64,000 nucleotides of DNA from an uncultured Lachnospiraceae bacterium (GTDB lineage Bacteria; Bacillota; Clostridia; Lachnospirales; Lachnospiraceae). Of this stretch, positions 7,348 through 16,829 are shown piece after piece. Every line of letters begins with the position of its first letter. Within the stretch, counting starts at the first letter, position 1. Where the stretch lies: positions 1-64,000 of the forward strand of contig URMK01000001.1 in the NCBI GenBank assembly GCA_900548905.1, given 5' to 3'. The translations under genes were made by a program, and so were the position numbers. The notes below the pieces were generated by a model that saw only the letters and a list, made by a program, of their open reading frames with translations, did no database searches and had not been told where the DNA came from.

Positions 7348-9174
7348 ATGAATATAAAAAGAAGTCTTTTGGTAAAGATGGTTTTAACCTTTGTCTCTAT
7401 TATGTTGTCGGCAATGGTGATTATTTCTGCTTTTACATACTATGGAAATGTAGAAATATTAAAAAAACATGCCTTTGAAAACAATGACAAGGAATTGTAT
7501 GTTATATCTGAAAAAATAGATTCTTATCTTGAAATGCTGGATCTCGTTTCTGCTTTTACATATGAAACACAGCTGCAGGAGCTTCTGTCAAGAGTGGAAG
7601 AAGAATCTGCAATCACTAGGATGAGAAGGCTGCGTAGTTTTCAGCAGTTTTATTATAAACGGCTGGTCTCCTTGAATTTTGAAGGAGAAATTTCCGATAT
7701 TTATTTCATTTATCCTGACGGGGAGGTGTTGCACCAAGGGGATGGAATATATGATGTGACCTATGATTTTACGAAGGAAGAGTGGTACAAAAAAGCAGAA
7801 AAGAATCAGGAACAGACAATTATAGTGAATACACACAGGCAGGAATATAATTTGAGCGGAAAATATAATACGCAGGGCGCTTTTAATGGAAACTATTATA
7901 TATCGGTGGCTAAAAGGATTAATAGTTTAAACGGAATGGAAATGATGGGTGTCCTCTTTATGGATATCAATATAAAAAAACTGGATGAAATGCTGAATCC
8001 GTTATACATAGGAAAAGAATCGGAGAGCTGGTTTGCAGATTCCGATGGGGTATGTGTATACAGCAAGGAACGGGAGGAGATTGGCAGGCCCCTTCCGTTT
8101 TCCTTTGGGGAAAACAGGAAAGATTCCAAGGAAGAGAGCGGAAATTTTACGTTTGTGGCGGATGGTGTGGAAAAACTTGTTTCGTATAAACGTTCCTCAA
8201 AAACAGGCTGGTATCTGGTGAGTGCAAAACCAACACAGGTGGTAATTTCCGATATTGCCCTGTTAAGGAGAAATATTCTGTTTGTGTCGGCTGCGGCTTT
8301 TGTTCTGGCTGTATTCATGGCAGTCAGTTTTTCCCGGCGTTTTTTCCGCCCTGTTAAAGCTTTGGCAGGAGCGATGAAGGAGGTTCAGGAGGGAAAACTG
8401 GATATCTGCGTAGATGTACAAAGTGAGGACGAAATCGGATATCTGACGAAAACCTTTAACCATATGGTACGACGAATAAAAAAGTTAATAGAGGATAATT
8501 ATCTGATTCGTCTGCGGGAAAAGGACGCACAGATAGAAGCCCTGCAGCTGCAGATTAATCCGCATTTCCTTTATAATACGCTGGAATCTATGAGCTGTAT
8601 CGCTTATGTGCATGAAGTGGCAGAAATCAGTGTGATGTCCAGGGCGCTTGCAGATATGTTCCGTTACAGCATACGCAGGTCAGGAACCCTTGTGACAATA
8701 GAAGATGAATTAAACCATATCAGAAATTATATGAAGATACAGAAAGTCCGGTTTGGGAAAAAAGTTAATATTGATTATCGGATACAGCCGGAGATACTGC
8801 AGGAAAAGATTATTCCATTGATTTTACAGCCATTAGTGGAAAATTCCATAAAATATGGGGTTGAGGTAAAAATGGTTCCGGTAGATATTGTTATCAGTAT
8901 TATGCAGGAAGAGGACGATATTGTTTTCAAAATTGAGGATAATGGATCTGGTATCAGTGTAGAAAAACAAAGAGAACTGCTCAGGAGTATGCGAGCAGGA
9001 GATCATCCGGGTGCTCTGGAGAAGAACGCCCACATCGGTATAGTAAATGTAAACAGCCGTCTTATTTATCAGTATGGAGAGATATCCGGGCTTAAGATTG
9101 AGAGTGAAGAAGGACATTTTACAAAAATAGGATTTCAGATTCCTTATTCCAAAGAAAGTGCACCAAAAGACTGA
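7348..9174 (+). CDS. Sensor histidine kinase, YesM-type
   Basis: A 608-residue membrane kinase. A transmembrane helix near residues 10-35 leads into an extracellular region of about 260 residues, probably a Cache-type sensor. A second helix follows (about 310-330, ILFVSAAAFVLAVFMAV), then a HAMP segment. The kinase core belongs to the His_kinase family: phosphoacceptor His406 in INPHFLYNTLESM and an ATPase N-box and G-box (VENSIKYG, DNGSGI). It pairs with the regulator immediately upstream. The ligand is probably a sugar or glycan fragment, inferred only from the neighbouring transporter and sulfatase. Base composition is noticeably AT-richer than in the cobalamin genes. Confidence 0.9.
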   Translation: MNIKRSLLVKMVLTFVSIMLSAMVIISAFTYYGNVEILKKHAFENNDKELYVISEKIDSYLEMLDLVSAFTYETQLQELLSRVEEESAITRMRRLRSFQQFYYKRLVSLNFEGEISDIYFIYPDGEVLHQGDGIYDVTYDFTKEEWYKKAEKNQEQTIIVNTHRQEYNLSGKYNTQGAFNGNYYISVAKRINSLNGMEMMGVLFMDINIKKLDEMLNPLYIGKESESWFADSDGVCVYSKEREEIGRPLPFSFGENRKDSKEESGNFTFVADGVEKLVSYKRSSKTGWYLVSAKPTQVVISDIALLRRNILFVSAAAFVLAVFMAVSFSRRFFRPVKALAGAMKEVQEGKLDICVDVQSEDEIGYLTKTFNHMVRRIKKLIEDNYLIRLREKDAQIEALQLQINPHFLYNTLESMSCIAYVHEVAEISVMSRALADMFRYSIRRSGTLVTIEDELNHIRNYMKIQKVRFGKKVNIDYRIQPEILQEKIIPLILQPLVENSIKYGVEVKMVPVDIVISIMQEEDDIVFKIEDNGSGISVEKQRELLRSMRAGDHPGALEKNAHIGIVNVNSRLIYQYGEISGLKIESEEGHFTKIGFQIPYSKESAPKD

Positions 9175-9267
9175 AATTAGGATCCTTGTATGCGGGGGCT
9201 TAAAACGGTACTATCATGATAGAAATTGCAATTTCATTCAAAGACCCGCAGCAAGGAGGAGATAGAA

Positions 9268-10182
9268 ATGAAACCAGTACACCAAAAGTGTCGAGGAATA
9301 TGGGAACAGATACGAAAAAACAGGAATGCGTATTTATTCCTGGCACCTATCCTTGTTTTTCTATGTACCTTCAAATATTATACTTTTTTTACCGCAATCA
9401 AAGAATCCTTCTTTCAATGGAATGGGGCCAATGTGAATGATTGGGTGGGATTAGATAATTACAGGAAGATACTGACGGAAAATACATTCTGGATATCCAT
9501 GAAAAATGTAGAGATTATAACCATCTGCAATGTGATAATATGTGTCACCTTTCCCATGCTCGCAGCAATAATGGTGTATTCCTGCAAAAATAAACGCATT
9601 TCCAATTTTTTTAAAGTTTTGTACATAATTCCTATGGTAGTTCCAAGCCTGGTGGTGTTTCTTATGTGGAAGTGGATTTATGCGTTTGATACAGGAGCCA
9701 TCAATCAGTTTTTAAGACTTTGCGGCCTGGATAATCTGGTGCATTCCTGGTTGGGGGAACCGGGAACGGCGCTGGCAGCAATTATTATGATAGGGTTTCC
9801 ATTTATAGGTTCCTTCGGACTGCAGTTTCTGGTGTATTTGGGAGCACTGCTGAATATTTCGATGGATATCTGTGAATCGGCAAGACTGGACGGAATCAGG
9901 TGGTGGCAGAACATTATTTATATAGAATTGCCGCTGCTGAAGCCCCAGATGAAAATGTTTGTTATGCTTGCCATAATTAATTCCATGCAGTCCTTTGAGA
10001 ATATTCTGGTGCTGACGGACGGGGGGCCTGGTAAAAGTACAATCGTACCGGCGCTTTATATGTATAAACAGGCTTTTACCTACAGTAATATGGGATATGC
10101 TTCGGCTGTGGGGGTGCTGCTGTTTCTGCTGGTGCTTGTGTTTACCATAATAAACTATAAATATGTAAACACGCAGGATTAA
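9268..10182 (+). CDS. Sugar ABC transporter permease (MalF/UgpA type)
   Basis: A 304-residue inner-membrane permease with about six hydrophobic helices. The EAA-type cytoplasmic loop that docks the ATPase reads ESARLDGIRWWQNIIYIELP. The ATG at 9268 sits behind a strong AAGGAGGAG, whereas the upstream start at 9226 has none. It is the first of two permeases for a carbohydrate-uptake system. Neither this gene nor its neighbours encode an ATPase, so the transporter probably uses a shared MsmK-type ATPase encoded elsewhere, as is common in Firmicutes. Confidence 0.88.
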   Translation: MKPVHQKCRGIWEQIRKNRNAYLFLAPILVFLCTFKYYTFFTAIKESFFQWNGANVNDWVGLDNYRKILTENTFWISMKNVEIITICNVIICVTFPMLAAIMVYSCKNKRISNFFKVLYIIPMVVPSLVVFLMWKWIYAFDTGAINQFLRLCGLDNLVHSWLGEPGTALAAIIMIGFPFIGSFGLQFLVYLGALLNISMDICESARLDGIRWWQNIIYIELPLLKPQMKMFVMLAIINSMQSFENILVLTDGGPGKSTIVPALYMYKQAFTYSNMGYASAVGVLLFLLVLVFTIINYKYVNTQD

Positions 10183-10195
10183 GGGGGGACGGGAG

Positions 10196-11008
10196 TTGAA
10201 AAAAAAGCAGATTGGACTTATTGTTGTACTTATTCTTATGGGAATACTGACTGTTTTCCCTTTTTATCTGACTATCGTTAATTCACTGAAGTATAACCTG
10301 CAGATAATAGAAAGTATCTGGTTTTTTGATATGCCGCTTCACTTTGACAACTATATCCGTGCAGCAAAGGAAATTATGGGAGGAATATTCAATTCCATTT
10401 TTTATACGGCAGTGATTCTGACGGCGACACTTGTGATAGCTTCCCTTGCTGGCTATTCCTTTGCCATATTTAATTATCCGGGGCGTGATGTACTGTATTT
10501 TGCTATTATCATGTTTCTGATGATACCGGGATTTGTCACATTAATCCCTCAGTTTATGCTGGTTAAGGACATGCGGCTGCTGAATACGAGAGCAGGGCTG
10601 ATACTGCCGGTAATTGCCACAGCCTCCGTGATGCCGGTAATGTTTTTCCGGAATTACTTCGAAGGGCTTCCAAAGGAACTTTTTGAAGCAGCGCAGGTGG
10701 AAGGGGCCGGAGATCTGCGGATTTTTCTTTCCATTGTGGTGCCGTTGTCCAAATCCATGTTTGGAACGGTTGCCATAATGACAGGGCTTATGGCCTGGAA
10801 CAATTATATCTGGCCTCTGGTAGCTGCAAATAACAGAAAAATCATGCCGGTAATTTTGCAGTTGCAGTATATTTCCCAGAATGCAAAGGAAGGAATGGGA
10901 CCTGTTCTGGCAGGATATGTGATAGCATCCATTCCAATAGTCATTTTGTTTATGGCAGCGACGAAACCCTTTATACAAGGTGTCACTGCAGGTGCGGTAA
11001 AAATGTGA
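10196..11008 (+). CDS. Sugar ABC transporter permease (MalG/UgpE type)
   Basis: A 270-residue second permease that starts at TTG (10196) just after GGGGGACGGGAG. It has a first helix at about residues 7-27 and an EAA loop EAAQVEGAGDLRIFLSIVVP. It pairs with the permease 13 bases upstream to form the membrane channel. The C-terminal pattern FIQGVTAGAVK is typical of MalG-like sugar permeases. Substrate is unknown; the downstream sulfatase suggests a sulfated or host/plant glycan fragment. Confidence 0.88.
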   Translation: MKKKQIGLIVVLILMGILTVFPFYLTIVNSLKYNLQIIESIWFFDMPLHFDNYIRAAKEIMGGIFNSIFYTAVILTATLVIASLAGYSFAIFNYPGRDVLYFAIIMFLMIPGFVTLIPQFMLVKDMRLLNTRAGLILPVIATASVMPVMFFRNYFEGLPKELFEAAQVEGAGDLRIFLSIVVPLSKSMFGTVAIMTGLMAWNNYIWPLVAANNRKIMPVILQLQYISQNAKEGMGPVLAGYVIASIPIVILFMAATKPFIQGVTAGAVKM

Positions 11009-11035
11009 CCGCTTGAAGAAGAAGGAGAGGTTTTC

Positions 11036-12562
11036 ATGAAAAACAGAAAAAGTAAACTGGCTGGTCTGGCAGGAACGCTGCTGGCCTTAACAATTCTTCT
11101 GAATGGATGTGCTGCAAAGGAAGATACGGATACAATTAAAACTACGGGTGCGGCGGAAACAGAAGAAGCGGCGCGGACGTCTGCTGCATCGGAAACAGGC
11201 ACAGAGGGCAGTCAGGCAGCCGGAACGGATCCGTTTGCCCCGGATCATACGATCAAAATCAGATTTGCTACAGGGACAATGGATTCGGATGATAATAAGG
11301 CAGCGTGGGAAGCGATCTTTGCAGCTTATAAAGAGGTTCAGCCCAATGTGGAAATTGAGCCGGTGCCGCTTGACTGGGCTAACCAGAGAACCTGGCTTAC
11401 CATGCAGTTGACCGGTGGTACAGCCCCGGAGGTATTCCAGTCCAAGCTGTCCTGGGCCACAGATGACTATAATAAAGGTTTAATCAGGAATATTAATGAT
11501 TTGATGGAATCTCCGAATCCCTACACGGACACACCTACCTGGAAAGAATTTTATGCGCCCTCGGTAATCAGCCAGATGCAGGCTATTTCCAAAGATTATT
11601 ACAGTACCTGTAATTATATGGATATAGTTAAGGTTTTTTATAACAAAGATATGTTTACCCGAGCAGGGGTGACGGATATGCCGGAAACCTGGGGAGAATT
11701 CCTGGATGTGCAGAAGAAGCTTAAGGAGACCGGATTTGCTCCTTTTGCCGTACCAAATTCCAAGCCGGCCGACAACATTTATAATTGGACGGAGAGGCTG
11801 CTTACTTACCAGGTGGTGGAGGAGCTGCTTCCGGAACTGGATGTAAACGGCAGCGGCAGTATTGAAACCAGTGAAATTGTCCGTGGTATCGATTTGGATA
11901 TTATTAATATTGAGAAGTCTCCCTTCTCTGATGTATTTCCGATTCTGAAAGAGTGGAGCCAGTATTGGGCGGAAGGGTATAATGCCATTGACTTTACAAC
12001 GGCAGAACAGATGTTTATCAGACAGGATGCGGCAATGATGCTGGGCATGCCCGGGACGGCCAAAAATATGACAGATATGGGAGCAGATTTCGAATATGGA
12101 GTTTTTACATTCCCTTATTTAACAAAAGAAGATACTCCCTATGCCTGTGAAGCCAACTACGAGATGGGGGCGGCTGTAACAGAGGTTTATTGTATTCCAT
12201 CCAATATTGAAGGGGATGAACTGGCGGCTGCACAGGATTTCCTGCGTTTTCTGGGTTCTCCAAAGGTAATGGAAATGATGGCGGATCTGATGTACAAAAT
12301 GCCAACATCAGCCGAACCGGTTACCGAAAGCCTGAATGGCTGGGCGCCGGAGGGTAGGACTGTAAAGCTGAATCTTTACGGACCGGCGGTGGATCAGACT
12401 TTTTTTGAGGACAGTGTCCTATTTGGACAGCTTTATATCGGGGATAACATCAGTCTGGAGGAATACCTGAAGGAACTCCAGAATTCTCTGAAAGATATGG
12501 CGGTGCGGCTGAAGGAAACGAATGGCTGGAGTGAAGAAAACAATTATGGTATTGTGGAATAA
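11036..12562 (+). CDS. Extracellular solute-binding lipoprotein (family 1)
   Basis: A 508-residue lipoprotein. The signal peptide ends in the lipobox LLNGC, with Cys25 as the lipidated residue. A Ser/Thr/Glu-rich tether of about 40 residues follows. The rest is a two-lobed carbohydrate-binding protein of the family-1 type (IKIRFATGTMDSDDNKAAW; FSKLS-like region FQSKLSWATDD; MLGMPGTAKNM). It delivers substrate to the two permeases encoded just upstream. The ribosome site is AAGGAGAGG. Confidence 0.9.
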   Translation: MKNRKSKLAGLAGTLLALTILLNGCAAKEDTDTIKTTGAAETEEAARTSAASETGTEGSQAAGTDPFAPDHTIKIRFATGTMDSDDNKAAWEAIFAAYKEVQPNVEIEPVPLDWANQRTWLTMQLTGGTAPEVFQSKLSWATDDYNKGLIRNINDLMESPNPYTDTPTWKEFYAPSVISQMQAISKDYYSTCNYMDIVKVFYNKDMFTRAGVTDMPETWGEFLDVQKKLKETGFAPFAVPNSKPADNIYNWTERLLTYQVVEELLPELDVNGSGSIETSEIVRGIDLDIINIEKSPFSDVFPILKEWSQYWAEGYNAIDFTTAEQMFIRQDAAMMLGMPGTAKNMTDMGADFEYGVFTFPYLTKEDTPYACEANYEMGAAVTEVYCIPSNIEGDELAAAQDFLRFLGSPKVMEMMADLMYKMPTSAEPVTESLNGWAPEGRTVKLNLYGPAVDQTFFEDSVLFGQLYIGDNISLEEYLKELQNSLKDMAVRLKETNGWSEENNYGIVE

Positions 12563-12564
12563 GA

Positions 12565-14064
12565 ATGATGAGTAAACCAAATATTCTATATATTATGTGT
12601 GATCAGTTCCGCTATGACTGCATAGCTTCGTTGGGGAATAAAGAGGTGCGTACACCCAATATAGATCGTCTGGTCAGGAGAGGGATCGCGTTTGAAAATG
12701 CTTATTCAACCTGTCCGGTATGTATTCCTGCAAGGTATACGTTAAGAACCGGCTGCGAACCGGCTGTGACGGGCTGCTATCAGAATGAAGCGCCGGAGGC
12801 TATGGACGGACTGCCGGACAATATGAAAGAACGATGCGGGGACTATCTGGCTTCTGTTATGAGAAAAGAAGGATACTATACCTTTGGTATTGGTAAATTT
12901 CATACATCGCCTGATTTTAAAGAGGATTTAGGATATGATCTTCAGATGAATACAGAGGAATTATGGGATTGTGTACAGGATCGGGAAAACGATGCATATT
13001 ATAGCTTTATCAGGCAGGAACATCCGGAATATAACCATATTGAACAGCTTCATGGGGAAAGAACGAATATGTATTATGTGCCCCAGGTCAGCCCTCTGCC
13101 ATCCGGGCTGACTGTGGAAAGCTTTGTAGCGGACAGAGTGGTTGAGCAGCTGCATATGGTTAAGGATAAGCCATACTTCGGATTTGTATCTTTTATCGGT
13201 CCTCATCCTCCCTGCGCGCCGCCGGTTCCCTTTAACCGGATGTACAACCCGGACAGCCTTTCGAATCCCCTGCGGGGAAAAAAGGAAATCGATTTTATGG
13301 ATGAGCAGATCCCCTGGATGAATCATGTAATATGGGCTGAAGAAATGAATGATTTTGCCGCCAGAAATATAAAATCCAGGTATTACGGAGAGATAACTTA
13401 TATAGATACTTGTATCGGCAGAATACTGGATGCTGTGGAGACCAGGAAAGACAGGGATGATACGTTGATTTGCTTTTTTTCTGATCATGGAGATCATTTG
13501 GGGGATCATCATGCATGGCAGAAAGAAAGTTACTTTGAACAAGCCTGCCATATCCCTTTCCTTTTAAGCTGGCCCGGGGGACCTGGAGTGCTGCATAAGG
13601 CGGCCGGCAGAAGGGATAACCAGCTTGTCTGTCTCACCGATTTATTCGGCATAGCAACATATGCGGCCGGAAATCTTCAGATCAGAGACGGGTATCCCAT
13701 TATGGAGGTATTGGCGGGTAAGGAAAATGCGAGGGAAATCCTGTTTGCCTGTTATGGCCGTCCGGGAACACCTCAATTCAAGACCATGATACGATGGGGA
13801 GACTGGAAATATATTTATATGGCTAATGGGGGAAGGGAACAGCTGTTTCATCTCGGTGAGGATCCTGACGAAAGGATATTGTATAATGCGGGTCAGCCTC
13901 ATATCATTGAGAAAATGCAAAAATGGAATTTTGATTTTTGCGGCAGAAAAGGGCTTCTATCTGCCAGAGAGGGAGCGGCGGTAAAACATTTTCCTTATAA
14001 GGAAAGGCCGCGGCTCCGGATCCGCCAGTTTGATTTATCGGGCGGGGTTCATGATTTTGGATAA
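12565..14064 (+). CDS. Cys-type sulfatase (arylsulfatase family)
   Basis: A 499-residue sulfatase of the alkaline-phosphatase fold. The metal-binding start is MCDQFRYD (Asp13). The formylglycine motif is C-I-P-A-R at residues 53-57, so Cys53 should be converted to formylglycine and Arg57 is conserved. A second metal region reads FSDHGDHLGDHHAW. There is no signal peptide, so it acts in the cytoplasm, presumably on imported sulfated sugars. In an anaerobe a Cys-type sulfatase needs the radical-SAM maturase (anSME), which is not in this window. The gene is 2 bases after the binding protein, which ties it to uptake. Confidence 0.9.
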   Translation: MMSKPNILYIMCDQFRYDCIASLGNKEVRTPNIDRLVRRGIAFENAYSTCPVCIPARYTLRTGCEPAVTGCYQNEAPEAMDGLPDNMKERCGDYLASVMRKEGYYTFGIGKFHTSPDFKEDLGYDLQMNTEELWDCVQDRENDAYYSFIRQEHPEYNHIEQLHGERTNMYYVPQVSPLPSGLTVESFVADRVVEQLHMVKDKPYFGFVSFIGPHPPCAPPVPFNRMYNPDSLSNPLRGKKEIDFMDEQIPWMNHVIWAEEMNDFAARNIKSRYYGEITYIDTCIGRILDAVETRKDRDDTLICFFSDHGDHLGDHHAWQKESYFEQACHIPFLLSWPGGPGVLHKAAGRRDNQLVCLTDLFGIATYAAGNLQIRDGYPIMEVLAGKENAREILFACYGRPGTPQFKTMIRWGDWKYIYMANGGREQLFHLGEDPDERILYNAGQPHIIEKMQKWNFDFCGRKGLLSAREGAAVKHFPYKERPRLRIRQFDLSGGVHDFG

Positions 14065-14342
14065 ACGGATAATATCTATACAGTTACGAACTGAAAAATT
14101 ATGGTAAACAGTACCGCATCAGGTGGGCCATACCCATTCATTCCCGACAGGGAAATGGGGAGGCCTGCTTTTTTTGCCGCATTGCCATAAACAGCCGCCA
14201 TAAATTATACAACATTTACGTGGAAAGATACAGAAAGGGAAGGACACAGGCATTGACAAAAAGAAAGTTGAACAACAAAAATGCTGTAAAGCGAAATTCA
14301 TATATGGAAATAAACAATTCTTAAAAATTTATTAATTTTTTA
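14065..14342. other. Intergenic region between the sulfatase and ECF operons
   Basis: No gene is supported here. The 5' part holds the probable terminator at 14130-14176. The rest is AT-rich (for example TTAAAAATTTATTAATTTTTTAG before the promoter) and without recognisable features. Confidence 0.6.
14130..14176 (+). terminator. Probable terminator of the glycan-response operon
   Basis: CCATTCATTCCC pairs with GGGAAATGG with a small bulge. A GGAGGCCTGC segment follows and then seven T residues. It lies about 70 bases past the sulfatase stop. Confidence 0.55.
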
Positions 14343-14371
14343 GTGACAAGTTCATGGAATTGGTGCATAAT
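14343..14371 (+). promoter_or_regulatory. Probable sigma-A promoter of the ECF/PRT operon
   Basis: A -35-like GTGACA (14343-14348) and -10-like CATAAT (14366-14371) are separated by 17 bases. If used, the mRNA has a leader of about 220 bases before the ATG at 14598. Confidence 0.5.
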
Positions 14372-14386
14372 TTGAATGAAATTGTA

Positions 14387-14590
14387 TTGTGAGTAACTAT
14401 TGTCTAATTGTGAAAAAGGCGGACAATACGGCGTAAAGCACAGAATTACCAAACGCCGGAGACAGATGTACGCCTTACAGCGGAATACCCCGCAGCAGGC
14501 TGCGGGATATTCCGCTGTAAGACAGTCGCAAGGCGGACGCACCCGTGCGTCCGTTTCGCTCGTTGCCCGCAGAAATAAATTATATGGAGG
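14387..14590 (+). ncRNA. Structured leader upstream of the ECF/PRT operon (candidate regulatory RNA or palindromic element)
   Basis: The leader has several base-paired possibilities. GTATTGT pairs with ACAATAC about 35 bases later. A long hairpin at 14473-14521 has arms CTTACAGCGGAATA and TATTCCGCTGTAAG enclosing CCCGCAGC/GCTGCGGG. A second perfect hairpin at 14534-14553 has arms CGGACGCAC and GTGCGTCCG. I do not recognise a known riboswitch. It could be an undescribed regulatory RNA or a mobile palindromic repeat; the reading frame open through it (from 14400) looks non-coding. Confidence 0.45.
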
Positions 14591-14597
14591 GTTCATT

Positions 14598-15155
14598 ATG
14601 GAGAATAAGTACTATGAGATGAATATCGCCGGCTGTATCAGAAAACTGCCCCGCATCCGTATCACCGACAATATGGAAATCGCCAGCTTTGTCCTTTTGG
14701 GAGATGCGGAGCTCGTTGTGAAAGCGGCTGCGGAGCTGGTAAAGAGAGTGCCGGAGGTGGATTACCTGATCACTGCCGAGGCAAAGGGAATTCCTCTTGT
14801 TCAGGAAATGGCACGTATTCTGGATATGAAACGCTATTTTGTTGCAAGAAAGAGCGTCAAGCCTTATATGATAGATCCGTTTGTAACGGAGGTTTATTCC
14901 ATTACCACACAGAAAAAACAAATCCTCTGCCTGGATAAGGAAGAGAGCAACCTGATCCGGGGAAAGAGAATCCTCATTGTGGATGATGTTATCAGCACGG
15001 GAGAATCCTTAAAAGCCATGGAATCCCTGGTGGAAAAAGCCGGCGGAAAGATCGCGGGCAAAGCCGCCGTGCTGGCGGAAGGGGATGCCGCAAAGCGTAA
15101 GGATATCGTCTATCTGGAATCATTCCCGGTATTCCCGGTCACCACATCCAGATAA
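14598..15155 (+). CDS. Purine-type phosphoribosyltransferase
   Basis: A 185-residue type I phosphoribosyltransferase. The PRPP-binding motif ILIVDDVISTGES is clear, and the upstream loop VDYLITAEAKGIP resembles adenine/xanthine PRTs. It would attach ribose-5-phosphate from PRPP to a free base in the cytoplasm. The ATG at 14598 is chosen because GGAGG lies 8 bases upstream and the extension to 14400 runs through palindromic, non-coding-looking sequence. It is the first gene of an ECF transporter operon, so it probably traps the imported base; which base is unknown. Confidence 0.8.
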   Translation: MENKYYEMNIAGCIRKLPRIRITDNMEIASFVLLGDAELVVKAAAELVKRVPEVDYLITAEAKGIPLVQEMARILDMKRYFVARKSVKPYMIDPFVTEVYSITTQKKQILCLDKEESNLIRGKRILIVDDVISTGESLKAMESLVEKAGGKIAGKAAVLAEGDAAKRKDIVYLESFPVFPVTTSR

Positions 15156-15176
15156 AGGAATTGAGGAGAAAATTAA

Positions 15177-16829
15177 GTGGATTACGTAGTTAAAGATATC
15201 AGTTATAAATATACCTCCGATGGAAAAGAGGTTCTGAAAAATGTCAGCTTTTCCATTGAGAAAGGAAAGGTTACGGCAATTGTCGGCCCCAGCGGCTGCG
15301 GAAAATCGACGCTGGTACAGATTTTCAGCCAGGTCATCCCCAAGCTCATCGGCAACGGTGAGCTTCAGGGAAGCTTTGATGTGCCGGAAGGCACCTTTGT
15401 CAGCGTGGTCAGCCAGTCACCGGAGAACCAGCTGTTCGGATACGGCGTGGAAGACGCCATTGCTTTTGGAATGGAGAATCTGGGCATCCCCCAGGAAGAG
15501 ATTATGGAGCGGATGGAGTATGTGCTGGATCTGCTGAATCTCCAGTATCTGAGAAACCGGAGTGTGGCAAACCTTTCCGGCGGGCAGAGGCAGTCGGTAT
15601 GTATTGCCTCGGTGCTCGCCATGGAGCCGGATATCCTGATTATGGACGAACCGGTCAGTTCTCTGGATCCCAATGGAAAAAAGATGGTACAGAATATCCT
15701 GGGGCAGCTGAGCATCAACGGCAACACCACGGTACTTGTGGATAATAACCTGGTATGGTCTGCAGGAATCGTCGATCATGTTATCGGTCTCCTGGACGGG
15801 GAAGTGGTTTTTGACGGCACCAGGGATGACTTTTTCAGGGATTTTGCATTGCAGGAAAAGCTGGGGGTCATTATTCCCCAGGAAGTGGAGATATACAGGG
15901 AATTGTCGAAAAGCTTCCCGCAGCTGGAGCTTTTTTACACGGTGGAAGAGGCAAAGAAGCAGCTGGAACAGCTGATCCCTGTAAAAGAATTTACCAATAC
16001 ACAGGTGCAGGAAGAGGAAAAAGAGCCGGTGGTTACCGTGCATAATCTTGGAAAAACCTTTAATGACGGCTTCCATGCCCTGATTGATGTAAATGCCAAT
16101 GTGGCGAAGGGGAAGGTAGTTGCTGTTTTAGGCCAGAACGGCTCCGGCAAAACCACCTTTGTCAAGCATCTGAACGGCCTGCACAAGCCCACGGAAGGGG
16201 ATGTGCGCTACAAAGGGGAATCCATCATCAAAAAGACGGTTGCGCAGGTTTCCAAGAATATTATCCTGGTATTCCAGCATCCGGAGCATATGCTTTTTGA
16301 AGAAACGGTGGAGAGGGAGCTTACCTTCTGTGCCCGTATGCAGCAGGTGCCTTTTTCGGAGGAACAGCTGACACAGGTGCTGAAGGCCTACCATCTGGAA
16401 GAGGAAAGGGAAACCTTCCCGCTGAACCTGTCCATGGGGAAAAAGCACATGCTCACCATACTTTCCGTATTATTCTCCAGCGCAGATGTGATCATTCTGG
16501 ACGAGCCTACCCTGGGTATGGACGGCTTCCTGATAAAAGAACTGGCCGATATGATCAAAAAGCTTTCTGCAGAAGGAAAGACCATTATCATGATCAGCCA
16601 TGAGATCCCATTGGTATTTAAAACGGTGGATGAAGCCATTATCTTAAACCAGGGTGAAAAGATCTTCGAAGGCTCCAAGGAAGCGCTGGCCCGCAGGGAT
16701 GATATTTTTGATCACATCAATATTCAGCTGCCGCCTGTGGTACGGCTTTCCAAGGAATTGGGCCTGGATGAAATCTGTTACAGCGTGGAAGCGTTTGCGG
16801 CGAAGATAGTGGAGAGAAGGAGTGTATAA
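15177..16829 (+). CDS. Fused double ATPase of an ECF transporter (EcfA-EcfA' type)
   Basis: A 550-residue protein with two ABC nucleotide-binding domains in one chain. Domain 1 has Walker A GPSGCGKST, signature LSGGQRQSV and Walker B ILIMDEPVSSLDP. Domain 2 (from about residue 285) has Walker A GQNGSGKTT, Walker B VIILDEPTLGMD and an altered signature LSMGKKHM in place of LSGGQ. It starts at GTG behind GAGGAG. With EcfT and an S component it powers energy-coupling-factor uptake. The asymmetric signature suggests that one of the two ATP sites may be weak. Confidence 0.88.
   Translation: MDYVVKDISYKYTSDGKEVLKNVSFSIEKGKVTAIVGPSGCGKSTLVQIFSQVIPKLIGNGELQGSFDVPEGTFVSVVSQSPENQLFGYGVEDAIAFGMENLGIPQEEIMERMEYVLDLLNLQYLRNRSVANLSGGQRQSVCIASVLAMEPDILIMDEPVSSLDPNGKKMVQNILGQLSINGNTTVLVDNNLVWSAGIVDHVIGLLDGEVVFDGTRDDFFRDFALQEKLGVIIPQEVEIYRELSKSFPQLELFYTVEEAKKQLEQLIPVKEFTNTQVQEEEKEPVVTVHNLGKTFNDGFHALIDVNANVAKGKVVAVLGQNGSGKTTFVKHLNGLHKPTEGDVRYKGESIIKKTVAQVSKNIILVFQHPEHMLFEETVERELTFCARMQQVPFSEEQLTQVLKAYHLEEERETFPLNLSMGKKHMLTILSVLFSSADVIILDEPTLGMDGFLIKELADMIKKLSAEGKTIIMISHEIPLVFKTVDEAIILNQGEKIFEGSKEALARRDDIFDHINIQLPPVVRLSKELGLDEICYSVEAFAAKIVERRSV

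Noticed and set aside
14400..14597. 66-codon N-terminal extension of the phosphoribosyltransferase
   Set aside because: It runs through long palindromic hairpins and lacks a ribosome site; GGAGG precedes ATG 14598.
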